Of a stretch of DNA of 64,000 bases, positions 17,692 to 27,935 are shown piece by piece. Below the pieces are notes generated by a model. That model made no database searches and was not told the DNA's origin. It saw only the letters and a program-made list of their open reading frames with translations. The translations under genes and the position numbers were made by a program. This DNA is from Bacteroidota bacterium (GTDB lineage: Bacteria > Bacteroidota > Bacteroidia > Flavobacteriales_C > GCA-002722245). Numbering within the stretch: position 1 is the first letter of the stretch; every line of letters begins with the position of its first letter. The stretch lies in contig JAPLEZ010000137.1 of assembly GCA_026390935.1 (NCBI GenBank), forward strand, positions 1 through 64,000, in the 5' to 3' direction.

Positions 17692-18288
17692 CTACATCGC
17701 CTCCGAAACCACTTCCTGAACTTCAGGAACCAATTTCTTCAACAAGCCTTCAATCCCTTGCTTTAATGTAACTGTAGAAGAGGGACAACCACTGCATGCG
17801 CCACGAAGCACTACATTCACCTTGCCATCCACAAAAGATCTGAAATCAATTGATCCACCATCAGATTCTACAGCCGGGCGAATATATTCGTTGAGCGCAT
17901 CGATAATTTTTTGATCTATTTCGGTAGTAGCAACATTCAAAGGTTCGCTGATCGCAGCTGGTTTTTCAGTAGTTTCCTTTACTGTTACTTCCGTTAAAAC
18001 TGCTCCTCCATCATTAATAAAATCACGGATGAATTCACGTAACTCCGTCATCACCATGTCCCACTCTATTTGATGATTTTTAGTCACCGACACATAGTTG
18101 TTGGCAATAAACACAGCTTCAACAAAAGGAAAATTCAACAATTTAGCAGCAATTGGAGAAGTAGAAACATCACTTGAAGTGGTAAAATCTACAGGACTTC
18201 CTGCGTTCAAAACTTTATTGGCTACAAATTTCATTACTCCCGGATTGGGCGTCATTTCAGCATATATGGTTACTGGTACAGTTGTCAT
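17692..18288 (-). CDS. NfuA-like iron-sulfur cluster carrier protein
   Basis: 198 residues with an N-terminal Nfu_N scaffold domain (about 1-90, YAEMTPNPGVMKFVAN) and a C-terminal NifU-like domain (about 120-198). The CxxC pair in GACSGCPSS binds a transferable 4Fe-4S cluster. It delivers clusters to apo-proteins in the cytoplasm. The divergent neighbour nadB encodes L-aspartate oxidase, which feeds the Fe-S enzyme NadA, so the pairing may be meaningful. A -7 box lies about 40 bases upstream. Confidence 0.92.
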   Translation of the reverse strand: MTTVPVTIYAEMTPNPGVMKFVANKVLNAGSPVDFTTSSDVSTSPIAAKLLNFPFVEAVFIANNYVSVTKNHQIEWDMVMTELREFIRDFINDGGAVLTEVTVKETTEKPAAISEPLNVATTEIDQKIIDALNEYIRPAVESDGGSIDFRSFVDGKVNVVLRGACSGCPSSTVTLKQGIEGLLKKLVPEVQEVVSEAM

Positions 18289-18326
18289 AATTGAAAAAAT
18301 TTAATAATTGGTTATCGGCCTCAAAC

Positions 18327-18334
18327 CAAAGTTA
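18327..18334 (-). promoter_or_regulatory. Putative -7 box (TAACTTTG) for the Nfu gene
   Basis: A perfect match to TAnnTTTG on the minus strand in the divergent gap between the Nfu gene and nadB. No properly spaced TTG was seen upstream. Confidence 0.35.
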
Positions 18335-18390
18335 AGGCATTATTAATATATAAGGCATTAAAATTTGTATTTTCGCTCGATAAAGCAAAA

Positions 18391-19965
18391 ATGAAGTACA
18401 ATAGCGACTTTCTGATATTGGGTTCGGGCATAGCAGGTTTAACCTATGCCTTAAAGGTTGCGCCTTATGGGAAGGTGGTGGTGGTGACGAAAGAGAGTCC
18501 GGAAGAATCAAGCACAAAATACGCTCAAGGCGGTATTGCAGCGGTGTGGAATGAAGGTGACAATTTTGAAAAACACATCAAAGACACTTTAGAATGCGGC
18601 GGCGGATTGTGTGATGAAAAAGTAGTGGAAATGGTGGTTCGCGAATCCACAGAAAGGATTAAAGAGCTGATTGAATGGGGAACCAAATTTGACAAAAACG
18701 AAGAAGGAGAATACGATTTAGCGAAGGAAGGCGGACATTCGGAACACCGCGTTTTACATCATAAAGACATCACTGGCTGGGAAATAGAAAGAACACTTTT
18801 GAAAAAAGTGCATAAGCATCCAAACATTACTGTTCTCGATCATCACTGTGCTCTTGAAGTAATTACACAACATCACATGGGCCGCGAAATAACTCGCAAA
18901 ACCACCGATATTGAATGTTACGGAGCCTATGTTCTGAACACAAAAACAGGAAAGATAGACACCTATCTTTCTAAAACCACTTTGATGGCTACAGGCGGCG
19001 CAGGCCATGCTTATGCCACAACCACCAATCCATTGATTGCTACAGGCGATGGAATTGCAATGGCTTATCGCGCTAAGATTACCGTTCACGACATGGAGTT
19101 CATCCAGTTTCATCCAACGTCATTATACAATCCGGGGGAATATCCATCCTTTTTAATTACCGAAGCCATACGCGGATTTGGTGCCAAGCTCCGCAATAAA
19201 AAAGGAAAATATTTCATGAAGAAATATGATAGTCGGGAAGATCTTGCTCCTCGCGATATCGTCGCCCGATCCATTGATAATGAATTAAAAATTCATGGTG
19301 ACGATTATGTTTATTTGGATTGCACGCATTTAGACATGCCCAAGTTCATTGAGCATTTCCCAAATATCCATTCCAAATGTTTATCGCTGGGAATTGATCC
19401 TGCAAAGGATTTTATTCCTGTTGTTCCTGCAGCACATTACCTCTGCGGTGGAATTTTAGTAGATGAATTCGGACGAACATCAGCAAAAAATTTATACGCC
19501 ATTGGAGAATGCTCATGCACAGGCTTGCACGGCGCAAACCGCTTAGCGTCTAACTCTTTGTTGGAAGCTGTAGTTTTTGCGCACAGGGCAGCATTGCACT
19601 CCGCAGAAGAAATAAAAAACACCACGCTGCAAAACAACATTCCGGAATGGAACGACGAAGGAACGGAAGCTCCGGAAGAAATGATTTTGATCACACAAAG
19701 TTTGAAAGAAGTTAAAATGATCATGAGTAGTTACGTTGGCATTGTTCGTTCAAACATTCGTTTAAACAGAGCTTTGGAACGCCTTGAGATTATTTATCAG
19801 GAAACAGAAGCCTTGTATAAAAAAACTACTGCATCAAAAGAATTGTGTGAAATGAGAAACCTCATCAACGTTGCCTATCTCATCATAAAATTCGCATCAC
19901 TTCGACATGAAAATGTGGGACTACATTATAGTCTCGACTACATCAAAGAAACAAAGCGTAAATGA
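18391..19965 (+). CDS. nadB: L-aspartate oxidase
   Basis: 524 residues, the normal NadB length. FAD-binding begins at GSGIAGLTYALKVAPYG. Family signatures follow: STKYAQGGIAAVW, HSEHRVLHHKDITG, HDMEFIQFHPTSLY and ASNSLLEAVVFAHRAA. It oxidises L-aspartate to iminoaspartate, the first step of de novo NAD synthesis; NadA would use the product. nadA and nadC are not in the window. Its stop overlaps the start of the next gene by four bases (ATGA). Confidence 0.96.
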   Translation: MKYNSDFLILGSGIAGLTYALKVAPYGKVVVVTKESPEESSTKYAQGGIAAVWNEGDNFEKHIKDTLECGGGLCDEKVVEMVVRESTERIKELIEWGTKFDKNEEGEYDLAKEGGHSEHRVLHHKDITGWEIERTLLKKVHKHPNITVLDHHCALEVITQHHMGREITRKTTDIECYGAYVLNTKTGKIDTYLSKTTLMATGGAGHAYATTTNPLIATGDGIAMAYRAKITVHDMEFIQFHPTSLYNPGEYPSFLITEAIRGFGAKLRNKKGKYFMKKYDSREDLAPRDIVARSIDNELKIHGDDYVYLDCTHLDMPKFIEHFPNIHSKCLSLGIDPAKDFIPVVPAAHYLCGGILVDEFGRTSAKNLYAIGECSCTGLHGANRLASNSLLEAVVFAHRAALHSAEEIKNTTLQNNIPEWNDEGTEAPEEMILITQSLKEVKMIMSSYVGIVRSNIRLNRALERLEIIYQETEALYKKTTASKELCEMRNLINVAYLIIKFASLRHENVGLHYSLDYIKETKRK

Positions 19966-21137
19966 GTTCAGAAGGGGACATCAAAAAAATATTCAATTAC
20001 AAAAAATTATTGATTCCGGTTATCATTGGTTTGCTTGCGTCTGTGGCCCTAATCATATATCAAATCAATAAAACCACCTTTGTTGAAGTTGCTCCCGGAA
20101 AAGGACAATACGTTTGGGAAGACAAAAACAACGACCAAATAAAACAAACAGAAGAATATGTTCCCAGCACCTCCACCGCAGCAAATTTCAATACCGAAAC
20201 GTTCACCGAAAGCATAGCTGCCATTGAATGGTCTTCGCACTCGGCCATGTGGCTTGGTATTGCTCTATTAGCAGTAGTTATAAGAGATTTTGGTTACATA
20301 TGGCGACTAAGAATTTTATCAGAAAAAAAAATCTCTTGGAGAGCAAGCTTCGATGTGATTATGATTTGGGAATTGGCGTCGTGTGTTGCGCCATCAGCCG
20401 CCGGCGGTTCAAAAGTAGCGATGTTTATCATCAATCGTGAAGGAATAAATCTTGGGAAAAGCACAGCACTTGTAATGGTAACAGCTTTTTTAGATGAGCT
20501 CTTTTACATTTTGATTGTACCTATTATGTTTATCATTTTAGGCACCACACAAATACTTCCTGCAAGTTTTAATGACATATTAAAAACCAATCAATTCATC
20601 ATTTTTCTAATTGCTTATATAGGATTGGTAATATTAACGATTGTACTTTTTTTCGGGATTTTCAAAAAACCACATTTACTGAAAAAAGGCTTGAGCAAAA
20701 TTGTATTTCAATTCAAGTTCCTGAAACGCTTCCGCAGAGCGGCCATTCGCACAGGTAACGAAATGGTAATTGCTTCTCAAGAATTAAAAGAACAACCTTT
20801 CAGCTACTATTTCAAGGCTTTTGGAGCTTCCACCCTGTCTTGGACCGCTCGATTTATGGTGGTGAATTTTATTATGATGGCATTTTTACCCAACATTGAT
20901 AATGTGTTGATTTTTTGCAGACAACTCATTCTTTGGGTGTTAATGCTCATTCCTGTAACACCCGGCGCAAGTGGAATTTCCGAATTTTTATTTACTGGAA
21001 TCATGGGTGACATCACCCATTCGGGCGGATTAATTTTAGTGATCACACTATTATGGCGATTTTTAAGTTATTATCCATATCTATTTGTAGGATTGTTGGT
21101 TCTCCCTGGATGGATCAAAAGGACTTCAAAAAATTAA
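19962..21137 (+). CDS. Lysylphosphatidylglycerol synthase TM-region / flippase-like (UPF0104) membrane protein
   Basis: 391 residues with about eight hydrophobic helices and the signatures AGGSKVAMFIINREG and PVTPGASGISEFLFTG of the UPF0104/LPG-synthase transmembrane family, which lacks the synthase domain here. Members are thought to act as lipid translocases. Unusually, the loop after the first helix (about residues 40-68) has an EF-hand-like pattern, DKNNDQIKQTEE, with acidic or Asn residues at positions 1, 3, 5 and 12. Translation is coupled to nadB by a four-base overlap. Confidence 0.82.
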   Translation: MSSEGDIKKIFNYKKLLIPVIIGLLASVALIIYQINKTTFVEVAPGKGQYVWEDKNNDQIKQTEEYVPSTSTAANFNTETFTESIAAIEWSSHSAMWLGIALLAVVIRDFGYIWRLRILSEKKISWRASFDVIMIWELASCVAPSAAGGSKVAMFIINREGINLGKSTALVMVTAFLDELFYILIVPIMFIILGTTQILPASFNDILKTNQFIIFLIAYIGLVILTIVLFFGIFKKPHLLKKGLSKIVFQFKFLKRFRRAAIRTGNEMVIASQELKEQPFSYYFKAFGASTLSWTARFMVVNFIMMAFLPNIDNVLIFCRQLILWVLMLIPVTPGASGISEFLFTGIMGDITHSGGLILVITLLWRFLSYYPYLFVGLLVLPGWIKRTSKN

Positions 21138-21144
21138 TTCCAAT

Positions 21145-21882
21145 ATGGATAATAAAGATAATTTCTCCCAACAGGCGGAGCTGTATGCCAAATATCGGCC
21201 GCAATATCCTGATGAATTGTATGAATTCATTTTTTCAAAAGTCAAGCACTTTGATTCTGCATGGGATTGCGCTACAGGTAACGGACAAGTAGCAAAAGTT
21301 TTATCGAATCATTTCACATTGGTGGAAGCCACCGACATCAGCGCCAAACAAATTGAGAATGCCTTTTTAGAAGGCAATATTCACTATGCTGTTCAAATTG
21401 CAGAGAAAACATTTTTTAAAAATCAATCCTTCGATTTAATTACCGTTGGCCAAGCCTTGCACTGGTTTAACTTTGATGAGTTTTTCAACGAAGTAAAAAG
21501 AATTCTTAAAGCAGAAGGAGTTTTTGCGGCATGGTGCTACGGACTCAATACAGTGCATCCTGAAATTGATGCAATCACTCAGCATTTTTACCAAGAAATA
21601 GTAGGTCCTTTTTGGGATAAGGAAAGAACACACATTGAAAAAAAATACGAAAGCATTACTTTTCCCTTTCAAGAAATTACCAGCAAAGATTTCAATTATA
21701 AAGTTGAATGGACAGCTGACGAATATCTTGGATACCTCAGCACCTGGTCAAGTGTTCAGCATTTCATCAAAATAAAAAACAGCAATCCAATTGAACTTAT
21801 TTCACAAGAACTTATTGATAAGTGGGGAATGAATAAACGCACCGTCACCTTTCCAATCCATTTGAAATTAGTATGTTTGTAA
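21145..21882 (+). CDS. Class I SAM-dependent methyltransferase
   Basis: 245 residues. The start FSQQAELYAKYRPQYP is typical of a common small-molecule methyltransferase family. Motif I (WDCATGNGQVA) for SAM binding is near residue 40, followed by VEATDIS (motif II) and FDLITVGQALHWF (motif IV). It starts 7 bases after the flippase-like gene and is probably in the same operon. The substrate is not evident. Confidence 0.88.
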   Translation: MDNKDNFSQQAELYAKYRPQYPDELYEFIFSKVKHFDSAWDCATGNGQVAKVLSNHFTLVEATDISAKQIENAFLEGNIHYAVQIAEKTFFKNQSFDLITVGQALHWFNFDEFFNEVKRILKAEGVFAAWCYGLNTVHPEIDAITQHFYQEIVGPFWDKERTHIEKKYESITFPFQEITSKDFNYKVEWTADEYLGYLSTWSSVQHFIKIKNSNPIELISQELIDKWGMNKRTVTFPIHLKLVCL

Positions 21883-21910
21883 TGAGTCAATTACTAAAAC
21901 CTTTTTTACA

Positions 21911-22768
21911 GTGAAACAAGCAATATTTGTCATACTCTCCGTGTTCGCTATAGGCTGTAACTCCGATGGCGATAAAACAAAAGAAAGCAGCGAAAATCCT
22001 GTTGAACAAAAAACTGATGTACAATTCTCTAAGCAACAGGTTAAAGATTTTAAATCTGCAGCAAAGGTTTTTAATGCTTTACCAACTCCAATTGAGATGG
22101 CAGAAATCATCAAAAAAAGCGCTGTTATTTACGATCCTGAATTACTGAACGACGATAAAAAAACTTCCGACTACGTAACCACTGTAGAAAGAGCTTTGAA
22201 CCTTGGCGTATACTTTGCCGACTTAAGCTTTACCAGTGTTTTTGATCATCCGCAAGAATCTGTGAACTACCTGAAAGCTGCACAAAAAATGGCTACAGAG
22301 TTGAATATTTTAAACGTGTTCAATGAAAACATTACTTCCCGCATGGAAAGCAATATGAACAACAAAGATTCACTATTGACCATCATCAGCGAAGCCTATT
22401 TATCTACAGATAATTTCCTTTATGAAAATCAAATGCATTCAGTTTCGGCGGCCGTGTTGGCAGGATCATGGATTGAAGGACTATCCATCGCAACTCGTTT
22501 GCGTTCATCTACTGGAGACACTAAATTGATTAAAGACAAAGTGAGCGAGCAGCAAGCCTCTTTGAAAAATTTAATGGGCTTATTGAAAGATTGCAAAGAA
22601 GCTGAACTGGCGCAAATCAAAGTCAAATTGGTTAAAATGGAAGAATTGTACACTGAAATTAAAATAAGTACCGCAGCGGATTCAACAAAAACCTATGAGA
22701 TGTCGGATGAAACGTACAAGAAAATTTCGGCAACTATTAGCAATATCCGAACTTCAATTGTTGAGTAA
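21911..22768 (+). CDS. Lipoprotein of unknown function
   Basis: 285 residues starting at a GTG. A lipoprotein signal with lipobox FAIGC (Cys at about 16) is followed by an acidic linker (NSDGDKTKESSEN) and a mostly helical body. No domain was recognised; similar helical lipoproteins are frequent in Bacteroidota. The repeat region begins 6 bases downstream of its stop. Confidence 0.7.
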   Translation: MKQAIFVILSVFAIGCNSDGDKTKESSENPVEQKTDVQFSKQQVKDFKSAAKVFNALPTPIEMAEIIKKSAVIYDPELLNDDKKTSDYVTTVERALNLGVYFADLSFTSVFDHPQESVNYLKAAQKMATELNILNVFNENITSRMESNMNNKDSLLTIISEAYLSTDNFLYENQMHSVSAAVLAGSWIEGLSIATRLRSSTGDTKLIKDKVSEQQASLKNLMGLLKDCKEAELAQIKVKLVKMEELYTEIKISTAADSTKTYEMSDETYKKISATISNIRTSIVE

Positions 22769-22773
22769 TTGAC

Positions 22774-23089
22774 AAAGAACCCACCCCTAACGCCTCCAAG
22801 GGGTGATGACCCAGCATTTGGCAAAACCAAGAATTTCTAGCTCCGCGCTCACGGCTTCGCCGGCGCGGAATTTACTTGTCTAGAGGCTTCGCCTCGTATT
22901 TATTGACGAAGCAGAGCTTGTATGAAAAAAGATTCCGCGCCGGCGAAGCCGTGAGCGCGGAGCATTCTCAATAACAAAGCCGATTTGCCAAATGCTGGGA
23001 CATCACCCACCAAGGAGGGGAATTAATTAGCTGGCATTCTTGAAAATCTACGTATTCCCCTCCTTGGAGGGCTCAGGAGTGGGTTCTTT
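22774..23089. mobile_element. Palindromic repeat (type A) interrupted by a second element
   Basis: Outer arms 22774-22801 and 23062-23089 pair at 24 of 28 positions (aaagaacccac...gtgggttcttt). The inner stem aaggaggggaat/attcccctcctt and the core cattcttgaaaat are shared with the repeat at 46862-46955. It fills the gap between convergent genes and overlaps the first base of the LRR gene's stop codon. Non-coding and MITE-like. Confidence 0.75.
22802..23009. mobile_element. MITE-like element (type B) nested in the type A repeat
   Basis: About 208 bp. Terminal inverted repeats 22802-22825 and 22984-23007 match at 23 of 24 positions (ggtgatg...ggcaaa). Inside them is a perfect 32-bp inverted repeat (22840-22871 with 22932-22963) and a gaggcttcgcctc hairpin. 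CCAAGG occurs directly on both outer sides (22796-22801 and 23010-23015), as expected for a target-site duplication. No protein is encoded. Confidence 0.7.
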
Positions 23090-23687
23090 AATTACAATTA
23101 CAACTCACATCCATCAACACTTTTGTATTGGGTAGCAATTTCATGATTTGAAATTGTTGATCCTCATTCATTGAAACCGAGCGCAAATCCAACACTTTTA
23201 AAGACTGAAGATTACTAATTTCTTCAGGAAACTCGGCAACGTTATTGTCCCAAAGGTCAAGAATGGACAAATTAGTTAATTGTCCGATTTTAGCCGACAT
23301 GTAAAAGATGTTGTTTTTCCCCAGTCGCAATACTTGTAAATTCTTTAGTTGATACAATTCCTCTGGCAAGGCTTCCAATTTATTTCCATCAAGAATCAAC
23401 ACTTTCAAATTTTTCAATTGTCCGATTTCCTTCGGAATACTATCAAGCTTATTACCAGAAAGATCTAAGTATTCCAACGCGGTAAGTTTAAATATCTCTA
23501 TGGGAACCTTGGACAACTTCTTTCCTTTCAACACCAGTTTTATTACGTTGGCAGAATCTTCAGGGCTAATTTTATAGCTACTATAAGTACTCACCCTTTT
23601 ATATGAATTGGAAAGGGAATCCTCTTGCGAATAGGCAAAGTGCGTAAGCACAAGAAAAAGGATGATTATGTAATTTTTTACTTTCAT
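23088..23687 (-). CDS. Exported leucine-rich-repeat protein
   Basis: 199 residues. Signal peptide (about 1-20, ending FAYSQ), then five to six 23-residue LRR units of the form LxxLxxLxLxxNxLxxIPxEI (for example ALEYLDLSGNKLDSIPKEIGQL), and a short tail with Cys residues (SCNCN). LRR proteins usually bind other proteins. It overlaps ribF by four bases (ATGA), so it is co-transcribed with ribF, but no functional link is apparent. Confidence 0.85.
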   Translation of the reverse strand: MKVKNYIIILFLVLTHFAYSQEDSLSNSYKRVSTYSSYKISPEDSANVIKLVLKGKKLSKVPIEIFKLTALEYLDLSGNKLDSIPKEIGQLKNLKVLILDGNKLEALPEELYQLKNLQVLRLGKNNIFYMSAKIGQLTNLSILDLWDNNVAEFPEEISNLQSLKVLDLRSVSMNEDQQFQIMKLLPNTKVLMDVSCNCN

Positions 23688-24610
23688 TTTAGGATCTCCA
23701 TACTTCTTACTCTGTCCTGTTGCAATTGTTCCTTTAACTTATCTAAACTTGCAAATTTCTGCTCGTCGCGTATTTTTTGCAGAGGTAAGATAACAATCTC
23801 CCTGCCATATATATCGCCACTAAAATCAAAAACGTTCACTTCTATGTTTATATTTTCTTCTTCCTTAATTGTTGGTCGAAATCCAATATTCATCATCCCT
23901 CCCCACTCTTTTCCTTCCATCAACACTTTCACAACATATACTCCAACGCCGGGAATCATCTTATGCTGATCGTCGATATGAATATTTGCAGTGGGAAAAC
24001 CAATTGTTCGTCCCTTTTGATTGCCTTCCACAACTTTTCCTCGCAAGGAAAAAGAATGTCCGAGATAATTATTGGCCAATACAATATTGCCAACTTCTAA
24101 GGCTTCACGAATTTTTGTAGAACTAATGTCCACATTGTTAATTTCCTGCGCTGGAATTTCTTCAACATCAAAGCCGTAAACCGGACCGTATTCTTTCAAA
24201 TGCTCAAAGGAACCCTCCCTGTTGCGTCCAAAAAGATGATTGTAGCCAATCACTAATTTAGAAGTGCCAATAATGCCAACCAGTATATTCCTGATGAAAT
24301 CAATAGATGATATTCGGGAAAACTCTTTAGTGAACGGAATTACTATTAAATGGTCAATTCCTTGCTTTTCAAGCCACTCAATTTTTTCGGGCAGCGTAGT
24401 TATTAAGCGGATATTGGTATCGTTATAAATGACAATTCGGGGATGTGGATCAAAGGTAAGCACCACTGTTTCCGCCCCTTCTCTGAGGGCTATTTCCTTG
24501 AGTCGATTTAAAATAGTTTGATGCCCTAAATGAACCCCATCAAAGGTTCCAGTGGTTACCACTGCCTTATCCAACTTTTTAAAATCTTGCAATCGATAAT
24601 AAACTTTCAC
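23684..24610 (-). CDS. ribF: Bifunctional riboflavin kinase / FAD synthetase
   Basis: 308 residues. The N-terminal FAD synthetase domain carries TGTFDGVHLGHQTIL (nucleotidyltransferase HxGH-type site) and ISSTKIREAL. The C-terminal riboflavin kinase domain (about 180-305) carries GNQKGRTIGFPTANI and GVYVVKV. It converts riboflavin to FMN and FAD. The start codon is GTG at 24610. No FMN riboswitch was recognised upstream. Confidence 0.96.
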   Translation of the reverse strand: MKVYYRLQDFKKLDKAVVTTGTFDGVHLGHQTILNRLKEIALREGAETVVLTFDPHPRIVIYNDTNIRLITTLPEKIEWLEKQGIDHLIVIPFTKEFSRISSIDFIRNILVGIIGTSKLVIGYNHLFGRNREGSFEHLKEYGPVYGFDVEEIPAQEINNVDISSTKIREALEVGNIVLANNYLGHSFSLRGKVVEGNQKGRTIGFPTANIHIDDQHKMIPGVGVYVVKVLMEGKEWGGMMNIGFRPTIKEEENINIEVNVFDFSGDIYGREIVILPLQKIRDEQKFASLDKLKEQLQQDRVRSMEILK

Positions 24611-24726
24611 CCTCTTTTACTTTTAAAATTCAAACTTCTCAAACCTACACGATTCTTTTATCAACGCCAAAAAAAGAGAAAAGCTTTTACTGTGAATAAC
24701 CAGTGAAAAAAATGTATTTTAAATTG

Positions 24727-26301
<1,575 letters not shown>

Positions 26302-26312
26302 TACAAAGAAAA

Positions 26313-26546
26313 ATGCATTTAGATATATTAACTCCCGACGAAAAATTGTACGATGGCGCAGCTGATTCAGTCACTGTTCCAGGTAGCGATGGCGTCATGC
26401 AAATTTTAAATAACCACGCAGCTTTAATTTCTAGCCTTGCAAAAGGTGATGTTAAAGTACTAACACCCGAAGGAGAGAAAATCTTCAAAATTGCAGGTGG
26501 TGTTGTGGAAGTGGTAAACAACAAAGTGATTGTTTTAGCTGAATAA
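26313..26546 (+). CDS. atpC: F1 ATP synthase epsilon subunit, short form
   Basis: 77 residues, only the N-terminal beta-sandwich domain (MHLDILTPDEKLYDG, SVTVPGSDGVMQILNNHAALIS). The C-terminal helical hairpin that inhibits ATP hydrolysis in other bacteria is absent. Short epsilon subunits are usual in this phylum, so this is not read as a truncation. It begins 11 bases after atpD. Confidence 0.95.
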   Translation: MHLDILTPDEKLYDGAADSVTVPGSDGVMQILNNHAALISSLAKGDVKVLTPEGEKIFKIAGGVVEVVNNKVIVLAE

Positions 26547-26563
26547 AACGCACACAATAATGG

Positions 26564-26595
26564 AAACCCCACAATGAAAGTTGTGGGGTTTTTTG
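26564..26595 (+). terminator. Terminator of atpDC
   Basis: An 11-bp perfect stem aaaccccacaa/ttgtggggttt with the loop tgaaag, followed by a T-run. Confidence 0.93.
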
Positions 26596-26637
26596 TTTTT
26601 ATATGGGGAAAGTATGGATACAGCTTATTTATATTTT

Positions 26638-26645
26638 TAGCTTTG
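26638..26645 (+). promoter_or_regulatory. Putative -7 box (TAGCTTTG) deciding the next start
   Basis: A perfect TAnnTTTG box that lies downstream of the track's ATG (26603). Transcripts from here could only be translated from a later start such as the TTG at 26666. No spaced TTG was found upstream. Confidence 0.35.
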
Positions 26646-26665
26646 CTACATTAATTAAACAAAAG

Positions 26666-27766
26666 TTGAAAAACGTAATACTACTATTTATACTCCTATT
26701 CAGCTTTCCAGCACTTGCGCAGGTGAGCGGACTCGATACCAATCTTCGAGTTGCAGGATATAAAGTTTACGACGATGCCATTCAGGGAGATTTCATTAAA
26801 GTAGACAGCTTGGTTCTTTTAACGCCTAAAAGCGCAATGAAAAATTCCGATGCGCTACTCAAATATTTCAACAAATTTTGCGTGAACGACTATGAACGAG
26901 TTCGCGCGTTTTATACTTTCATTGGTGAATTTATCACTTATGATTACGCCAAATTCAAAGACAGAAAAAACATCAAACGACAACTTTCTGCAAAGGAATT
27001 GTTGAGCTCAAAACTTGGTGTGTGTGGTGATGTAGCGATACTTTTTCGCGACTTGTGCCGAAAATCCGATATACCATGTGTTTTTGTGATTGGCTACACT
27101 AAACAACCTTTTAAATTCTGGACCCCTAAAAGAAAAGATGTGGATCATGCCTGGAACTCTGTTCGCATTGATACTACCTGGTACCTTGTAGATGCCACCT
27201 GGGGCATGAAATTGAACACCAATAAAAAATATTGCGCTGAAAAAGTAAACTATCTATTTTTTCTGGCCCACCCTATCGTGTTTATTCAAAATCACCTGCC
27301 CGCCGATCCTGCATTTCAATTGCTGGAAAATCCAATTTCATGGAAGTATTTTAAGTGGCATGGGTGGGTAAATGAAAAACAAAGAGCCTATAAGTACGAC
27401 TATGCTTTTACACGAATTTTAAATAGCAGAGATTCTCTTAATGAGGATCAATCTATTTTACTCAGCGCTATTTCCGCTTACGAATTCAATCCCAAAAACA
27501 AATACATCATTGGCGCCATTATGTTCTGGCATGCCGAAGAATTGCTCGACGAAAAAAAACAAGGCAAAAGAAAATTCAATTTAGCCGAATACAAACACGC
27601 CAGAAGTGTTTACGAAGAAGCACAGCGACAATTTGAGCTTGTTAATACAGGAAAAGGGAAAGGTGCCAAAAGGTACATTCAAAAGAAAATTGATGAGTTG
27701 GATAAAAAAATCATTCAGTTGCAAAAAAAGCAAATGAAAGAAGCTGCAAAAAAGAAAACTCTCTGA
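26666..27766 (+). CDS. Exported transglutaminase-like protein
   Basis: The TTG at 26666 gives a textbook signal peptide (MKNVILLFILLFSFPALAQ); the track ATG at 26603 adds 21 residues and sits just past the atpC terminator. A transglutaminase-like core spans about residues 75-180 with the Cys-His-Asp triad in KLGVCGDVAILF, DHAWNSVRI and LVDATWG, close to the KY/CYK3 subgroup. The C-terminal third is Lys-rich and coiled (QKKIDELDKKIIQLQKKQ). Such exported proteins may act as peptidases or crosslinkers. The partner is unknown. Confidence 0.82.
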   Translation: MKNVILLFILLFSFPALAQVSGLDTNLRVAGYKVYDDAIQGDFIKVDSLVLLTPKSAMKNSDALLKYFNKFCVNDYERVRAFYTFIGEFITYDYAKFKDRKNIKRQLSAKELLSSKLGVCGDVAILFRDLCRKSDIPCVFVIGYTKQPFKFWTPKRKDVDHAWNSVRIDTTWYLVDATWGMKLNTNKKYCAEKVNYLFFLAHPIVFIQNHLPADPAFQLLENPISWKYFKWHGWVNEKQRAYKYDYAFTRILNSRDSLNEDQSILLSAISAYEFNPKNKYIIGAIMFWHAEELLDEKKQGKRKFNLAEYKHARSVYEEAQRQFELVNTGKGKGAKRYIQKKIDELDKKIIQLQKKQMKEAAKKKTL

Positions 27767-27903
27767 AAATTTACTCCTCTGTTGTTTCGGCAAACAACTT
27801 CAAATGATTAGCAAATCAATCCCCATCCAGTAAATATTTGCATTAAAATCAAGCTCTCTTAGGCGACTTATAGTTGAATTCACTTTCATGCTCAACCAAA
27901 TAT

Positions 27904-27934
27904 AAAAAAGCCCTCGCTTAAACCGGGTGCTTTA
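27904..27934 (-). terminator. Weak terminator of the DUF3078 gene
   Basis: The imperfect stem aaagccctcg/cgggtgcttt (two mismatches) has an A-run on its plus-strand left side, which is a U-tract on the minus transcript. It lies just 3' of the stop at 27936. Confidence 0.45.
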
Positions 27935-27935
27935 T

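Noticed and set aside
24611-24726. FMN riboswitch before ribF
   Set aside because: The conserved RFN core motifs are not seen in this AT-rich region.
26603-26665. Longer N-terminus of the transglutaminase-like protein from ATG 26603
   Set aside because: The extension sits right after the atpC terminator, contains a -7 box, and would bury the signal peptide; the TTG at 26666 is favoured, though not proven.
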